From NCBI RefSeq assembly GCF_042140125.1, contig NZ_CP159473.1: a stretch of DNA of 64,000 nucleotides; one strand, 5' to 3'. Both the position numbers and the translations under genes were made by a program. Under the pieces are notes generated by a model. It saw only the letters and a program-made list of their open reading frames with translations. It made no database searches and had not been told where the DNA came from. Position 1 is the stretch's first letter. Each line of letters begins with the position of its first letter. This stretch comes from Rhodophyticola sp017644125. GTDB taxonomy: Bacteria > Pseudomonadota > Alphaproteobacteria > Rhodobacterales > Rhodobacteraceae. Below are positions 1 through 8,556 of this stretch, piece by piece.

Positions 1-802
1 GGACCGGCCTCGGACCATGATGCTTGCCCGACCGTCCTGCGGCCGACGACGTTCGGAAATATTCAAATTTCCCAGAATCTTGAGGCGAGAAACGACGGCG
101 GCAACGTTCGTCGTGGGTATACGACTTTTGACCCAGAGAACTCCGTCCACCCTGAAGCGCACACGTGCTCCGATCTCATCTGCCTCGATATGAATATCGG
201 AGGCACGTTCCTGCACCGCCTGAGCGATTAGGTCATTGACCAGTTTGATGACCGGGCCGTCATTTGCCAATGCCTTGAGGCGCGCAACGTCCTGATGCGA
301 TGCGGAGTGATCGCCGCTTCCGCTCGTGGACACGCCGGAGAGCTGACCGAGAGCGGCCTTGATGTCCGATGGGCAAGCAAGAGCAACCTCGACATCGCGA
401 CCCAGATAGAACCCGATGCCGGCGGCGACATCCCGTGATCTCGGATCTGCCATCGCAATGTGGATGGGCCCGCCCTTGTCGTCGATCTGGAATGGAAACG
501 CCCCCACACGTTCCAAGAACGATGTCTCGAGGCCAAGTTTCTCGACCAGAGCCGGGTCGAAACGCGCCGCATCGATCAGCGGCACAGCGAGGTAATTGGC
601 CAAAGCCTCGAACAGGATGTTCTCGGAAACGAGCCCCAATTCAAGCAAGCTACGCTCGAACTCTCGTTCCGGCCTCGATGCTCGCGGAAAGCGCGCGCGC
701 TGCGGCGGCTTCGGTAAGGTCCGACGACTTTTTTAAGTACGCAATGAAATCCGCATCGTCCAGTGTCGACTGTGCCCTGCTTATTTTGCAATCACCGGTC
801 AT
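1..802 (-). pseudogene. gspE: GspE, T2SS assembly ATPase, N-terminal part, frameshifted and cut by the window edge
   Basis: GspE is the cytoplasmic hexameric ATPase that drives pseudopilus assembly in type II secretion. Reading leftward from the ATG at 802, the first frame gives 50 residues with a GspE-like N1 segment and stops at 652-650. The typical continuation (EFERSLLELGLVSE, then a VPLIDAARF stretch) lies one base out of register from about 663. It then stays open to position 1 for 221 codons, including ASDIHIEADEIGARVRFRVDG and RRRPQDGRAS, both GspE/PilB family hallmarks. Removing one base near 664-670 restores a natural join. Walker A and B lie beyond the window. The gene diverges from gspL. 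It may be a real lesion or a sequencing error; I see no in-frame ATG that would give a complete protein. Confidence 0.75.
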
Positions 803-851
803 TTCTAAAACATGCTATTTGTAATCATAGATCATTTCTAAAACATGCTAT
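799..851. repeat. 20-bp direct repeat, two copies 33 bp apart, in the gspE/gspL divergent promoter
   Basis: The sequence tcatttctaaaacatgctat occurs at 799-818 and again, identically, at 832-851. The 33-bp period is about three helical turns. The left copy contains the gspE start codon (802-800). The right copy, read leftward, gives a six-codon open frame (ATG at 835, stop at 817-815). Tandem operator sites for one regulator, or a duplicated leader, would both fit. Confidence 0.8.
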
Positions 852-875
852 GCATTCTTCGCAGCCTGTTCTAGT

Positions 876-1949
876 ATGGCGACCAAGAGTTCGACACAAA
901 AAAGTCGAGCAGTTGGAAATGACAGGCTAGTGTTACAGGCAGCAGATCACCTCTGGGAGGCGGTTTCGACCGAAATTGGGGCAATGACCCCGTCTTGGGT
1001 GCGAACGCTATTGTTCGCACATCCTGTTGCACGCCCATTGCATTTTAGTGAGACCGCTAAAGGGATTTCGAAAGGGACGAGCGGGGTTGCGGCGCCCGTA
1101 GCATTGTTGCGCTCCGATATCCCGAGCGTCACGTCGAGTATCCGCATTGCGGTAGATCCGGTGCTGCCCCAAGGGTGGTTCTTTAAGCGGGAAATCAGGG
1201 TCCCGGCAGGCGCAGTCGGAAGCATTTCGAAAATCGCGGCACTCGATTTGGTGCGTGCCACTCCCTTTAAGGCGGATGAGGTTGTCTGGTCGCTCGAGCC
1301 CGCAAGGCGGGAGGGGCAGGATGTCGTGGCCACGCAATGGGTGGCGCGGCGCAGTGATCTGCTGCAACTGGAAAAGCGACTTGCAGGTCTGGGCATGAGG
1401 ACACGGGTGTTCCGCGTCGAAGGGCGTCCCGAGCTTGCCCCCCTGCCATCATCGCTCGGGGCTGCCGGTCGACATGTCCGCAAATGGCAACTGGTCAATG
1501 CCGTCCTGTTCTTGTGTCTGCTTTTCCTCGGCGCCTGGATCTGGCTCGGCTCCACCCTCCAACTGGCACGCCAACTGGATGGCGCCGAAGCAGAGATCGC
1601 CCGCCTCCAGCAGAGCGCCCTCACTCTCCGTCTGGACATTGACGCGCGGCGTGAAAGCGACACCGCCCGATCAGCCTTCATCGAGGTTGTTATCCAACGT
1701 CAACGGCTTGTCGATGCGCTGCGGGATATCACGGTTGCCTTGCCGGACGATACCTGGGTATCCGATCTGGCTTTCCGGCCAGACGGCATGACGATTACCG
1801 GACAGACAGCCAGCTCAGCGGCAGCACTCATCCTAGGGCTATCCTCGCACACTTCCCTGAGGAACCCCCGCCTGAGCGGCCAGGTTTCGCGCGTACCGGA
1901 TGGCGACGAGGTTTTCGAGCTCAGTGTCGATTTCGGGAGGGCGGGGTGA
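876..1949 (+). CDS. gspL: T2SS inner-membrane assembly protein GspL (actin-like domain plus PilN-like domain)
   Basis: GspL recruits GspE to the inner membrane and, with GspM, links the ATPase to the pseudopilus platform. The 357-residue product has a cytoplasmic N-terminal part of about 200 residues. One transmembrane helix lies near 207-225 (rich in L, F and W), followed by a coiled segment and a PilN/GspL-like periplasmic domain around 270-355. It is the first gene of the rightward gsp operon and overlaps gspM by 4 bp. No clear ribosome binding site precedes the ATG. Assignment rests on topology and operon position as much as on sequence; sequence conservation in this family is low. Confidence 0.7.
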   Translation: MATKSSTQKSRAVGNDRLVLQAADHLWEAVSTEIGAMTPSWVRTLLFAHPVARPLHFSETAKGISKGTSGVAAPVALLRSDIPSVTSSIRIAVDPVLPQGWFFKREIRVPAGAVGSISKIAALDLVRATPFKADEVVWSLEPARREGQDVVATQWVARRSDLLQLEKRLAGLGMRTRVFRVEGRPELAPLPSSLGAAGRHVRKWQLVNAVLFLCLLFLGAWIWLGSTLQLARQLDGAEAEIARLQQSALTLRLDIDARRESDTARSAFIEVVIQRQRLVDALRDITVALPDDTWVSDLAFRPDGMTITGQTASSAAALILGLSSHTSLRNPRLSGQVSRVPDGDEVFELSVDFGRAG

Positions 1950-2515
1950 TGCGGTCCGGCTCAATGCTCGCCCGTATCGCCGCGCTTGCCGTCATTGCCA
2001 CCGCAATCCTGTTGCCAGTGGTGTTCGTGATACTGCCGCTCGCGCAATGGAAACAGGACGTCGAGGAGGCGGTCGAGGCTGCACGCTTGGACCAAGTCAG
2101 GTTGGCTGACAGTATTGAGCGGCTTGCATTGGAACGGGCGCAATTGTCTGCAGGTAGCCTTGACGGCTTTCTTTGGTCGGCACGGCAATTGGGTGCGGCA
2201 ACCGCCAGGGTTCAAGCGACAATCAACGACATCGCAGCTCAGAATAGTCTATCGATACGTTCATTCACACCGACCGGTACGCGCAACATGCCGATCGCAG
2301 AAGGCATCGCCTTTCGCATCGAGATCGAGGCTACGCTCGATCGGCTGACGCCATTCCTGGTCGAAATCGAATACCACACTCCCGCCCTATTGATTGATCG
2401 CGCCGATCTGCGCCGGCTCACGCGGCCAGGTGCGGATACTGAGCGGCCGAGCATGTTCGTTCAGCTTGAAATCGTCGCACCGATCGACGTCGCCGAAGAG
2501 GACGAGGAGACATGA
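1946..2515 (+). CDS. gspM: T2SS inner-membrane protein GspM
   Basis: The 189-residue protein has one N-terminal membrane helix (about residues 7-32), a predicted coiled coil (about 35-65) and a small alpha/beta periplasmic domain. This is the GspM/PilO plan. GspM pairs with GspL in the inner-membrane platform. It overlaps gspL upstream (ATGATG start context) and gspC downstream, indicating translational coupling. The call is driven largely by position between gspL and gspC and by topology, since GspM sequences diverge strongly. Confidence 0.65.
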   Translation: MMRSGSMLARIAALAVIATAILLPVVFVILPLAQWKQDVEEAVEAARLDQVRLADSIERLALERAQLSAGSLDGFLWSARQLGAATARVQATINDIAAQNSLSIRSFTPTGTRNMPIAEGIAFRIEIEATLDRLTPFLVEIEYHTPALLIDRADLRRLTRPGADTERPSMFVQLEIVAPIDVAEEDEET

Positions 2516-3021
2516 GCCGACTTCTTCATCCGGCGGTTGGCACCGGTGCGATGCTGGCCATGGTGGCCGGCCTATCCGCAGTGGTGTTCTCTATCGACCC
2601 TGAACAGGCGCCCGCCTTGCCGTCCAATGTCCGTGAGCTAGCGCCGGCAGTCGACGCCCCGGCGGGAGCATTCGCGGCGCCACGCCCAAGAAATGCCATC
2701 TACTACGCCGCGATTACGGATCGCCCGCTATTCGCTCCGACACGTCGACCAGATGTGATGGACGCCCCCCCGGGGCCCGAGGCCGAGCCGGAGCCGGATC
2801 GGGAAATCGCGTTTGCCCCGCCCCCTCCACAGGTGCGGCTCTTGGGTGCGCTGCAAACGGGGACATCGGCTTCCGCTCTTCTATCGATAGAGGGCGGGGC
2901 ACCGGTTTGGGTTCCCGAGGGAGCAGATATCGAGGGATGGCGTATGAGCGAAGTGAGTGCGACCTCGGTCGTGTTGACCGCCGATGACAGGTCCTTACGA
3001 CTAGAGATATATCCGCAATGA
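2512..3021 (+). CDS. gspC: T2SS GspC-type protein (HR domain)
   Basis: This 169-residue bitopic protein has a membrane helix near residues 10-28 and a proline/alanine-rich linker. A segment ITDRPLFAPTRRP follows, typical of the start of the GspC homology region. A compact beta domain after it has VRLLGALQTG and an EGWRMSEVSATSVVL-type strand pattern. GspC connects the inner-membrane platform to the secretin GspD, encoded immediately downstream with a 4-bp overlap. There is no PDZ or coiled-coil domain after the HR domain, so it is a short GspC; GspN-type naming is an alternative. Confidence 0.65.
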   Translation: MSRLLHPAVGTGAMLAMVAGLSAVVFSIDPEQAPALPSNVRELAPAVDAPAGAFAAPRPRNAIYYAAITDRPLFAPTRRPDVMDAPPGPEAEPEPDREIAFAPPPPQVRLLGALQTGTSASALLSIEGGAPVWVPEGADIEGWRMSEVSATSVVLTADDRSLRLEIYPQ

Positions 3022-5000
3022 CTCACCGATTTCTTGTATTGATGCTGCTTCTAGTGACGCAGGCCTGCGGGCGGGGCGGCGACGGCGAAGGTGGTCTTCG
3101 ACTATTGGCCAACCAATCCGGCGCAGCAAACGACGAAACCAGCGCGTTCTCGCGGTTTCAACAAGCCTTCAATAGTCCTACCGCGGATCGCAGGCGGCTT
3201 GGCTCGGACAATTTCCTCAATCTACCGTCGGGACCGTCCCGCAATCTGATCGAAGCATCCGAGGATGGGGCATTTTCACTCAATCTGGTCGACGTACCAA
3301 TTGAGCAGGCCGTGAATGCGGTTTTGGGCACAGCGCTGGAACGCACCTATACGATTTCACCGGATGTGAGGGGCACTGTGACGCTCCAGACAAGCCGGCC
3401 ACTGTCGGAGCGCGACTTGCTGGAAACGTTCCAGATCATTCTCGAGATAAACGGCGCGACGCTGCAGATGGCGAACGACGTCATCACGGTTGTGCCGCTG
3501 TCCGGAGCGTCGGCAAGCATCGTGCGTCCGCAGGATCTGGAACGGATTGGCGGCCGCATCGTTGCCGTTCCGCTGCGCTACATCGGTACAACGGAAATGG
3601 TGCGGCTTCTCGAACCAATCGGTGGCGAGACACTGCGGCTCCAGTCCATTCCAAACCGTAACGTTCTGCTCATCGCCGGCACACGCAATGAAATCAATAC
3701 TGCCATTGAAGCGGTGAATCTTTTTGACGTCGACGTTCTCGAGGGACAATCGGTTGGATTGTATCAGTTGCGCGCTGCGGATCCGGAGGCCGTCGTCGAG
3801 GAACTGAACGCCATTTTTGCGACCGGCGACGGTGGCAGCCTGCAAAACGTGGTGACCTTTTTGCCATCGCAACGGCTCAACGCAATCCTCGTGATTAGTT
3901 CAAGGGCCAATTATCTGGCGGAAGCCGAAGAGTGGATACGCAATCTGGACAATGCGGCCGGTGGCAGCCAGCGTCGCCCTGTGGTCTACAACCTTCAGAA
4001 CCGGAGTGCCGATGATCTGGCCCCGGTCTTGAGCGAGATGATCGACGATATCACCTCGGAAAGCGGCAACACAGTTGAGGGCTCCGCACGGATCGTAGCC
4101 GACGACGCGCGCAACGCTGTTATTGTCTGGGGCAACGACTCCGAGCAGGAGGTGTTCGCACGCCTCATACAATCGCTGGATACGGCGCCCGTGCAGGTGC
4201 TTCTGGAGGCGACGATCGCAGAGGTCACCCTGAATGACGAGTTGAACTTCGGACTTCGGTGGTTCTTTGAGAATGGAGGCGTTAACGGCACATTCACGAA
4301 CAGTGAGACAGGGTCCGTCGGCCCAAGCTTTCCCGGCCTGTCCTTTCTGTTTCAGGGCGCGTCAGCGAGTGCCGCCTTGAGTGCTTTGAACTCTGTCACG
4401 ACTGTGAATGTCGTGTCCTCTCCGAGCCTCATGGTGCTCGACAATCAGGAAGCGCAGCTTCAGATCGGCGACGAGGTTCCAATCGCGACACAACAGGTCC
4501 GCGAAATCGACAATCCGTCCGCGCCGATCGTAAACACGATTTCTTTCCGCGACACCGGAATAATACTGGCCGTACGGCCACGGGTATCAAGTTCGGGTCA
4601 GGTCGTTCTGGATATCGAACAGGAGGTTTCGACCGTATCGAACACGACGACTTCGGGCATCGACAGTCCGACGATCTCGCAACGTCGGATCCAGACAAGC
4701 GTGGTCGTTTCTAACGGTCAGACGCTCGCACTTGGAGGGTTGATCGAGGAGAGCCGAAACGGAAGCAATGCCCAAGTGCCCGGCCTCGGCGATGTACCTG
4801 TCCTTGGTGGTCTGTTCCGGAACCGCAGCGACACCATAGCCAGAACGGAGCTTTTGGTCCTCATTACACCTCAGGTAATTCGCAGCAACCATGAGGCCCT
4901 CGCCGCGACACGGGAGTTGCGAAATCGGATCAATCAGGCAAACGGTGTTGTCGAGACCGGTATCATCGATCCAGGTATCGGACATCGGATTATTGACTGA
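3018..5000 (+). CDS. gspD: T2SS outer-membrane secretin GspD, possible lipoprotein
   Basis: This is the secretin that forms the outer-membrane channel. The 660-residue protein starts with a signal sequence ending in TQAC-GRGG, a weak lipobox. The N0 domain (about 85-160) is followed by repeated N1-N3 KH-like modules (about 170-400). The C-terminal secretin domain includes the VPGLGDVPVLGGLF motif and TELLVLITPQVI near residues 590-630, both diagnostic of the family. The length is normal. No separate pilotin gene (gspS) is visible, so a self-piloting liposecretin of the HxcQ kind is an inference worth testing. Confidence 0.93.
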   Translation: MTHRFLVLMLLLVTQACGRGGDGEGGLRLLANQSGAANDETSAFSRFQQAFNSPTADRRRLGSDNFLNLPSGPSRNLIEASEDGAFSLNLVDVPIEQAVNAVLGTALERTYTISPDVRGTVTLQTSRPLSERDLLETFQIILEINGATLQMANDVITVVPLSGASASIVRPQDLERIGGRIVAVPLRYIGTTEMVRLLEPIGGETLRLQSIPNRNVLLIAGTRNEINTAIEAVNLFDVDVLEGQSVGLYQLRAADPEAVVEELNAIFATGDGGSLQNVVTFLPSQRLNAILVISSRANYLAEAEEWIRNLDNAAGGSQRRPVVYNLQNRSADDLAPVLSEMIDDITSESGNTVEGSARIVADDARNAVIVWGNDSEQEVFARLIQSLDTAPVQVLLEATIAEVTLNDELNFGLRWFFENGGVNGTFTNSETGSVGPSFPGLSFLFQGASASAALSALNSVTTVNVVSSPSLMVLDNQEAQLQIGDEVPIATQQVREIDNPSAPIVNTISFRDTGIILAVRPRVSSSGQVVLDIEQEVSTVSNTTTSGIDSPTISQRRIQTSVVVSNGQTLALGGLIEESRNGSNAQVPGLGDVPVLGGLFRNRSDTIARTELLVLITPQVIRSNHEALAATRELRNRINQANGVVETGIIDPGIGHRIID

Positions 5001-5047
5001 AGCCTTCTGCGGTATCAGCCTGTCATTCGAAATGGAGACCGTGCTAG

Positions 5048-6262
5048 ATGCGAGACTTCCGGTATCAGGCATATGCCTCGGACGGCTCCCGGGTTACGGG
5101 TGAAGTAAGGGCGGAAACTGATGCGGCCGCGCTTGCGCAGCTGAGCGGACGCGGCCTCACTCCGGTTACGCTGACTATGGGAAATGCCAAGCCAGCGTGG
5201 TGGAACAGGGACATCTCGCTGTTTGGCGAGCCATCGCTGCCTCAGCGTGAATTGCAGTCGCTGTTCGCGACCCTTGCGACTATGCTGCAAGCGGGATTTG
5301 GATTGCCACGCGCGATTGCCTTCTGCGAAGAGCAGACTGTGCACAGAAGGACGCGCGCGACGCTTTCAAGCATTCGCCAGCGACTGGATAACGGCAGCAC
5401 GCTCAGCGACGCGATGGAACACACGGCACCTGCTGTCCCAGCGCGGTTTCGCGCCCTGATCCGGATCGGCGAGCGATCCAACCAATTGCCGCAGATCGTA
5501 GCGGACGCAGCGGAATTCATGACCAATGAGGCACAATTCCGGCGCGAACTACGCAGTGCCTTGCTCTATCCCGCGATACTCCTGATCATGTCCGCTTTGG
5601 TCTTGTCGGTTGTGGTCTTCTTTCTTGCTCCGACGCTTTTGCCGGTTTTCGCGTCGCTGGACGCGCCGCCGCCACCCTTCCTGGATTTCATGGCCTCAGC
5701 CGGCGCTGCGCTGACCGCAAACTGGCAGATGGTCCTCGTTGCTCTGGCGTTGATGATCACGATAGCCTTGCTCGGTCGCCAATTCATCTCGTCCATCATG
5801 TCGCGCGTGATGCTAAGGTTGCCCCTGATCGGCACATATCTGCGTCGTCGCGAAAGCTTGCGGATGGCTCAGGCGCTGTTCTTGATGCTCAAAGGGGGTA
5901 GCCAGTTGCCCGAAGCTATCTCGGTTGCCTGCGAGGCTGTCTCATTCGCTCCCTACCGACGCTTGTTGCGCGAAGCTGAAGCCGCCGTGACTGGGGGCGG
6001 CCGCCTTGCTCCGGCCTTGGCCGAACGCAACCTGATCGACCCGACAACGCTGGGCTTGCTTGCCGCGGGAGAAGAAAGCGACAGGTTCCAACCGCTTTTG
6101 CGAACGGCGATAGAGACACTTCGGCATCAGACGTCACAAGCGCTAAAGCAAGCGATCCAGGTTCTTTCACCGACGCTCACCCTCGTCATCGGGCTTGGCA
6201 TCGGTGCGCTCATCCTGAGCACGATAAGCGCGATCATGGACCTGAATGACATCGGCCTTTAA
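5048..6262 (+). CDS. gspF: T2SS inner-membrane platform protein GspF
   Basis: GspF is the polytopic platform protein that couples GspE movement to pseudopilin extraction. The 404-residue product begins with the typical FRYQAYASDGSRVTGEVRAET segment. It carries two T2SSF domains (about 70-190 and 275-395) and three membrane segments (about 170-195, 222-245 and 375-395). Family motifs such as GEESDRFQPLL are present. It starts 47 bp after gspD, and its end overlaps the gspH start by 17 bp. Confidence 0.92.
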   Translation: MRDFRYQAYASDGSRVTGEVRAETDAAALAQLSGRGLTPVTLTMGNAKPAWWNRDISLFGEPSLPQRELQSLFATLATMLQAGFGLPRAIAFCEEQTVHRRTRATLSSIRQRLDNGSTLSDAMEHTAPAVPARFRALIRIGERSNQLPQIVADAAEFMTNEAQFRRELRSALLYPAILLIMSALVLSVVVFFLAPTLLPVFASLDAPPPPFLDFMASAGAALTANWQMVLVALALMITIALLGRQFISSIMSRVMLRLPLIGTYLRRRESLRMAQALFLMLKGGSQLPEAISVACEAVSFAPYRRLLREAEAAVTGGGRLAPALAERNLIDPTTLGLLAAGEESDRFQPLLRTAIETLRHQTSQALKQAIQVLSPTLTLVIGLGIGALILSTISAIMDLNDIGL

Positions 6263-6614
6263 CTCGAAATCCGGCGTCACGCTTTTCGAAACGCTGATTG
6301 CCCTGACCGTGGTGGCATTGCTTTTTGGCGTTGTGACGATCAGTGTGCGCCCGCCATCACCAGCGATGCGATTGGAGCGGGAAATCTCGTCGATCCTCGC
6401 CGAAACGTCCGCGCTTCGGCTCCGTGCGATCCGACAAGACGAAACGGTGCGTTGGCGTGCGCGATACCCATGTGAAGCCCAGCAATCAGACACCGTCTTC
6501 TTTTCCGATGGCACTGCTCGCGGACAGGACATCTGCCTGGACGTCGATGGCGCATCTGATCGACTGACTCTGAATTCGTTGATAGGCAGATATGTGCGTG
6601 AGGGCACGGAATGA
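6246..6614 (+). CDS. gspH: T2SS minor pseudopilin GspH
   Basis: This small type IV pilin-like protein (122 residues) has a class III prepilin signal: short leader, Gly10, then VTLFETLIAL with Glu at mature position 5, followed by a hydrophobic helix. GspO would cleave after Gly10. Position between gspF and gspI and size agree with GspH, the minor pseudopilin that bridges the GspG fibre to the I-J-K tip. It overlaps gspF by 17 bp and gspI by 4 bp. Confidence 0.78.
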   Translation: MTSAFNSKSGVTLFETLIALTVVALLFGVVTISVRPPSPAMRLEREISSILAETSALRLRAIRQDETVRWRARYPCEAQQSDTVFFSDGTARGQDICLDVDGASDRLTLNSLIGRYVREGTE

Positions 6615-6970
6615 GCCGGCGCGCCGGATACTCCGTTCTGGAAGTCCTTGTTGCCTTCGCCGTCATGGCAATGGTTTTTGCCGTGCTCATTCCCGGTCAG
6701 TCGGCACTTCTCGGCAGGACAATCACGGCCGATGAAAGGCTCTTGGCAACCGACTTCGCGGCATCTCGCATGGATGCCATCGGAATAACCGGGCCGATAA
6801 CGCCAGGCATATCGGAGGACCGCTATAGGGATTGGATCGTCAGCGAGCGGCGGCTCCTTCAGGCGGCGCCGGCTGACACCCTCACCCTGATATCCGTAAC
6901 GATCGAAATCAGGTCGGCCGCCACTGGCGATCTGATCGCAAGCCTGTCAGCAGCAAGGGTAGCGGAATGA
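6611..6970 (+). CDS. gspI: T2SS minor pseudopilin GspI
   Basis: The 119-residue prepilin has leader MSRRAG, cleavage after Gly6, and mature N-terminus YSVLEVLVAF with Glu5, followed by a helix. The pattern LEVLVAFAVMAM and the later RYRDWIVSERR-type segment fit GspI, which nucleates the I-J-K tip complex. It overlaps gspH and gspJ by 4 bp each, so the three minor pseudopilins are translationally coupled. Confidence 0.8.
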   Translation: MSRRAGYSVLEVLVAFAVMAMVFAVLIPGQSALLGRTITADERLLATDFAASRMDAIGITGPITPGISEDRYRDWIVSERRLLQAAPADTLTLISVTIEIRSAATGDLIASLSAARVAE

Positions 6971-7551
6971 ACCGTTGGACAAGCCAAACAGGCTTGAGCC
7001 TGTTCGAGTTGCTGATCGCGCTGGCGCTGCTTGCCGTCATAGCTGTCGGCATCGCCTCGGCATTCGGCCTTGGGATGCGCCTTTATGATCGGACGGGTGC
7101 CCTGGGCGAGTTGGCGCCGGAACTCGCAGCACGAACCCAACTTCGAACGCTGATGGCGCTTGCAACGCCTCCGACGCAAATCGCAACGTTCCCGATCGTC
7201 TTCGAAGGCGAAACCGATGCCTTGTCTTTCATCACACGTGCGACGCCCGCAGGGCTGTCCGATGCAGCCGCATTGCGCGTGTCGGTCAATCAGAATGGCA
7301 CCGAGCTGGTCATGGAAATCGCGTCTTTGCAGGATGATGGTATGGTCCGGCAAGTGTGGGCATTCCCGCTGACCCTAACATCCGCGCCGGCCGAATTTTC
7401 CTATTTCGACGACCGAACAGTTCCCCCTGAATGGAGGACGACTTGGGACGACGAAAATGCTCTACCTGCACTCGTTCGCATCACTGTTCCCGAAGGAGCG
7501 CGCCCGGAATGGCCGGATTTCACCGTTCGCCCTGTGCTCAGGCAAGAGTGA
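6967..7551 (+). CDS. gspJ: T2SS minor pseudopilin GspJ
   Basis: The 194-residue prepilin has leader MNRWTSQTG and mature start LSLFELLIALALL with Glu5. The protein is larger than GspH and GspI, as expected of GspJ, which forms the pseudopilus tip with GspI and GspK. It is the last gene of the rightward run. Its TGA (7549-7551) directly abuts the stop codon of the oppositely oriented gspG, making the palindrome TGATCA. Confidence 0.8.
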   Translation: MNRWTSQTGLSLFELLIALALLAVIAVGIASAFGLGMRLYDRTGALGELAPELAARTQLRTLMALATPPTQIATFPIVFEGETDALSFITRATPAGLSDAAALRVSVNQNGTELVMEIASLQDDGMVRQVWAFPLTLTSAPAEFSYFDDRTVPPEWRTTWDDENALPALVRITVPEGARPEWPDFTVRPVLRQE

Positions 7552-7983
7552 TCAAACGCCTATATCAGCGTCCTGCCCGGTGCCGCCGCGCGTGCCATCG
7601 CGTCCGAATGACGAAACCTGCGGCACGGAGCCATCTGAGCTTTCCGTGAAGACGTAGTCGCGCCCCCAAGGATCGGTAAGGGCCTCAACGCTTTCCAAGT
7701 ATGGGCCGGACCAAACCGGTTCACCGACCGGTGGCTCCATCAAGACGCCAAGACCTTCGGCGGCAGTCGGGTATCGTCCAAGATCGATGTAAAACAACTG
7801 CAGTGCATTCTTGATTTGCGCGATCTGCAGTTCGGCGGTTTCGCTTCGGGCACGGTCTAGATAGCCGAGCAGCCTCGGCCCAGCTACGCCCGCCAACAAA
7901 GCGACAATCGCCAAAACAACCAGCACTTCAAGGATCGTAACACCGCTGCGCGCCGTCCATTCTGTGCGATACTTTGAAATCAT
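7552..7983 (-). CDS. gspG: T2SS major pseudopilin GspG
   Basis: GspG is the main subunit of the pseudopilus. The 143-residue product has leader ending at Gly14 and mature start VTILEVLVVLAIVALL (Glu5). The hallmark YPTAAEGLGVLMEPP lies near residues 71-85 and the calcium-loop-like GRDGTRGGTGQDADI near the end. The ATG at 7983 was chosen over upstream in-frame codons because it is preceded by GGGGAAC and overlaps the gspO stop as ATGA. It runs opposite to gspL-J, which is unusual for gspG. Confidence 0.93.
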   Translation of the reverse strand: MISKYRTEWTARSGVTILEVLVVLAIVALLAGVAGPRLLGYLDRARSETAELQIAQIKNALQLFYIDLGRYPTAAEGLGVLMEPPVGEPVWSGPYLESVEALTDPWGRDYVFTESSDGSVPQVSSFGRDGTRGGTGQDADIGV

Positions 7984-8534
7984 GTCGTTCCCCAATGCAG
8001 CCAAACTACCCAAGTTGATAGGCAAAGAAACGGGCCGAACGCAATCGCGCTGGTTCCAAGCGTGTCCGAGTGATCCGCTTCCGCGATCCGAAACACCAGA
8101 AGCGTTGCAATGGCCGCAACCGCGGCACCAAGGAGCATTGGTATCGTGCCGGAAAACCCAAGCCACAATCCCAGCCCGGACATGAGCTTCACATCGCCGA
8201 AGCCAAGCCCTTGACGACCCCGTAAGCGAAGAAACCCGTATCCAACAAGACCAAATAGAATGGGCCATATGACAGCCCCTAGGACATGATCGAGTACGGG
8301 TAGATTTGGTACAAGCATGAGGCGCAGCCCGCCAAGGGAAACCAAGAGCAAGGTAGACAGATCCGGGATCTCGAAGCGCGCGAAATCCCACAGACTGGCC
8401 CAAACCAGAAGCGCGCCGAGCGCAAACGCCCAAGGCCAGTCAGGGCCGGGCAGAGGCGAGTGCATGAACACGGCACCGTAAACGGTGATGTGCAGTGCCA
8501 AATTGAGTGGCAAGTTCAAGCTTTCTCCATTCAC
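7980..8534 (-). CDS. gspO: A24-family prepilin peptidase GspO (short form)
   Basis: This aspartic membrane protease cleaves prepilin leaders of GspG-K. The 184-residue polytopic protein has the two catalytic aspartates: Asp50 in WDFARFEIPD and Asp114 in GLGFGDVKL (the GxGDxK motif). It lacks the N-terminal methyltransferase/zinc domain of full PilD-type enzymes, so it is a core-only peptidase. The longest frame starts at a GTG (8534); an ATG at 8465 is an alternative that still keeps both aspartates. It is coupled to gspG by an ATGA overlap. Confidence 0.87.
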   Translation of the reverse strand: MNGESLNLPLNLALHITVYGAVFMHSPLPGPDWPWAFALGALLVWASLWDFARFEIPDLSTLLLVSLGGLRLMLVPNLPVLDHVLGAVIWPILFGLVGYGFLRLRGRQGLGFGDVKLMSGLGLWLGFSGTIPMLLGAAVAAIATLLVFRIAEADHSDTLGTSAIAFGPFLCLSTWVVWLHWGTT

Positions 8535-8556
8535 CAGCTGTCTTTATGGTTGAGCC

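Noticed and set aside
728..734. A AAA AAG slippery heptamer in gspE (leftward strand)
   Set aside because: It matches a classic -1 frameshift site, but a -1 shift there leads to a frame with no GspE similarity. The needed change is one base in the other sense, about 60 bases further on.
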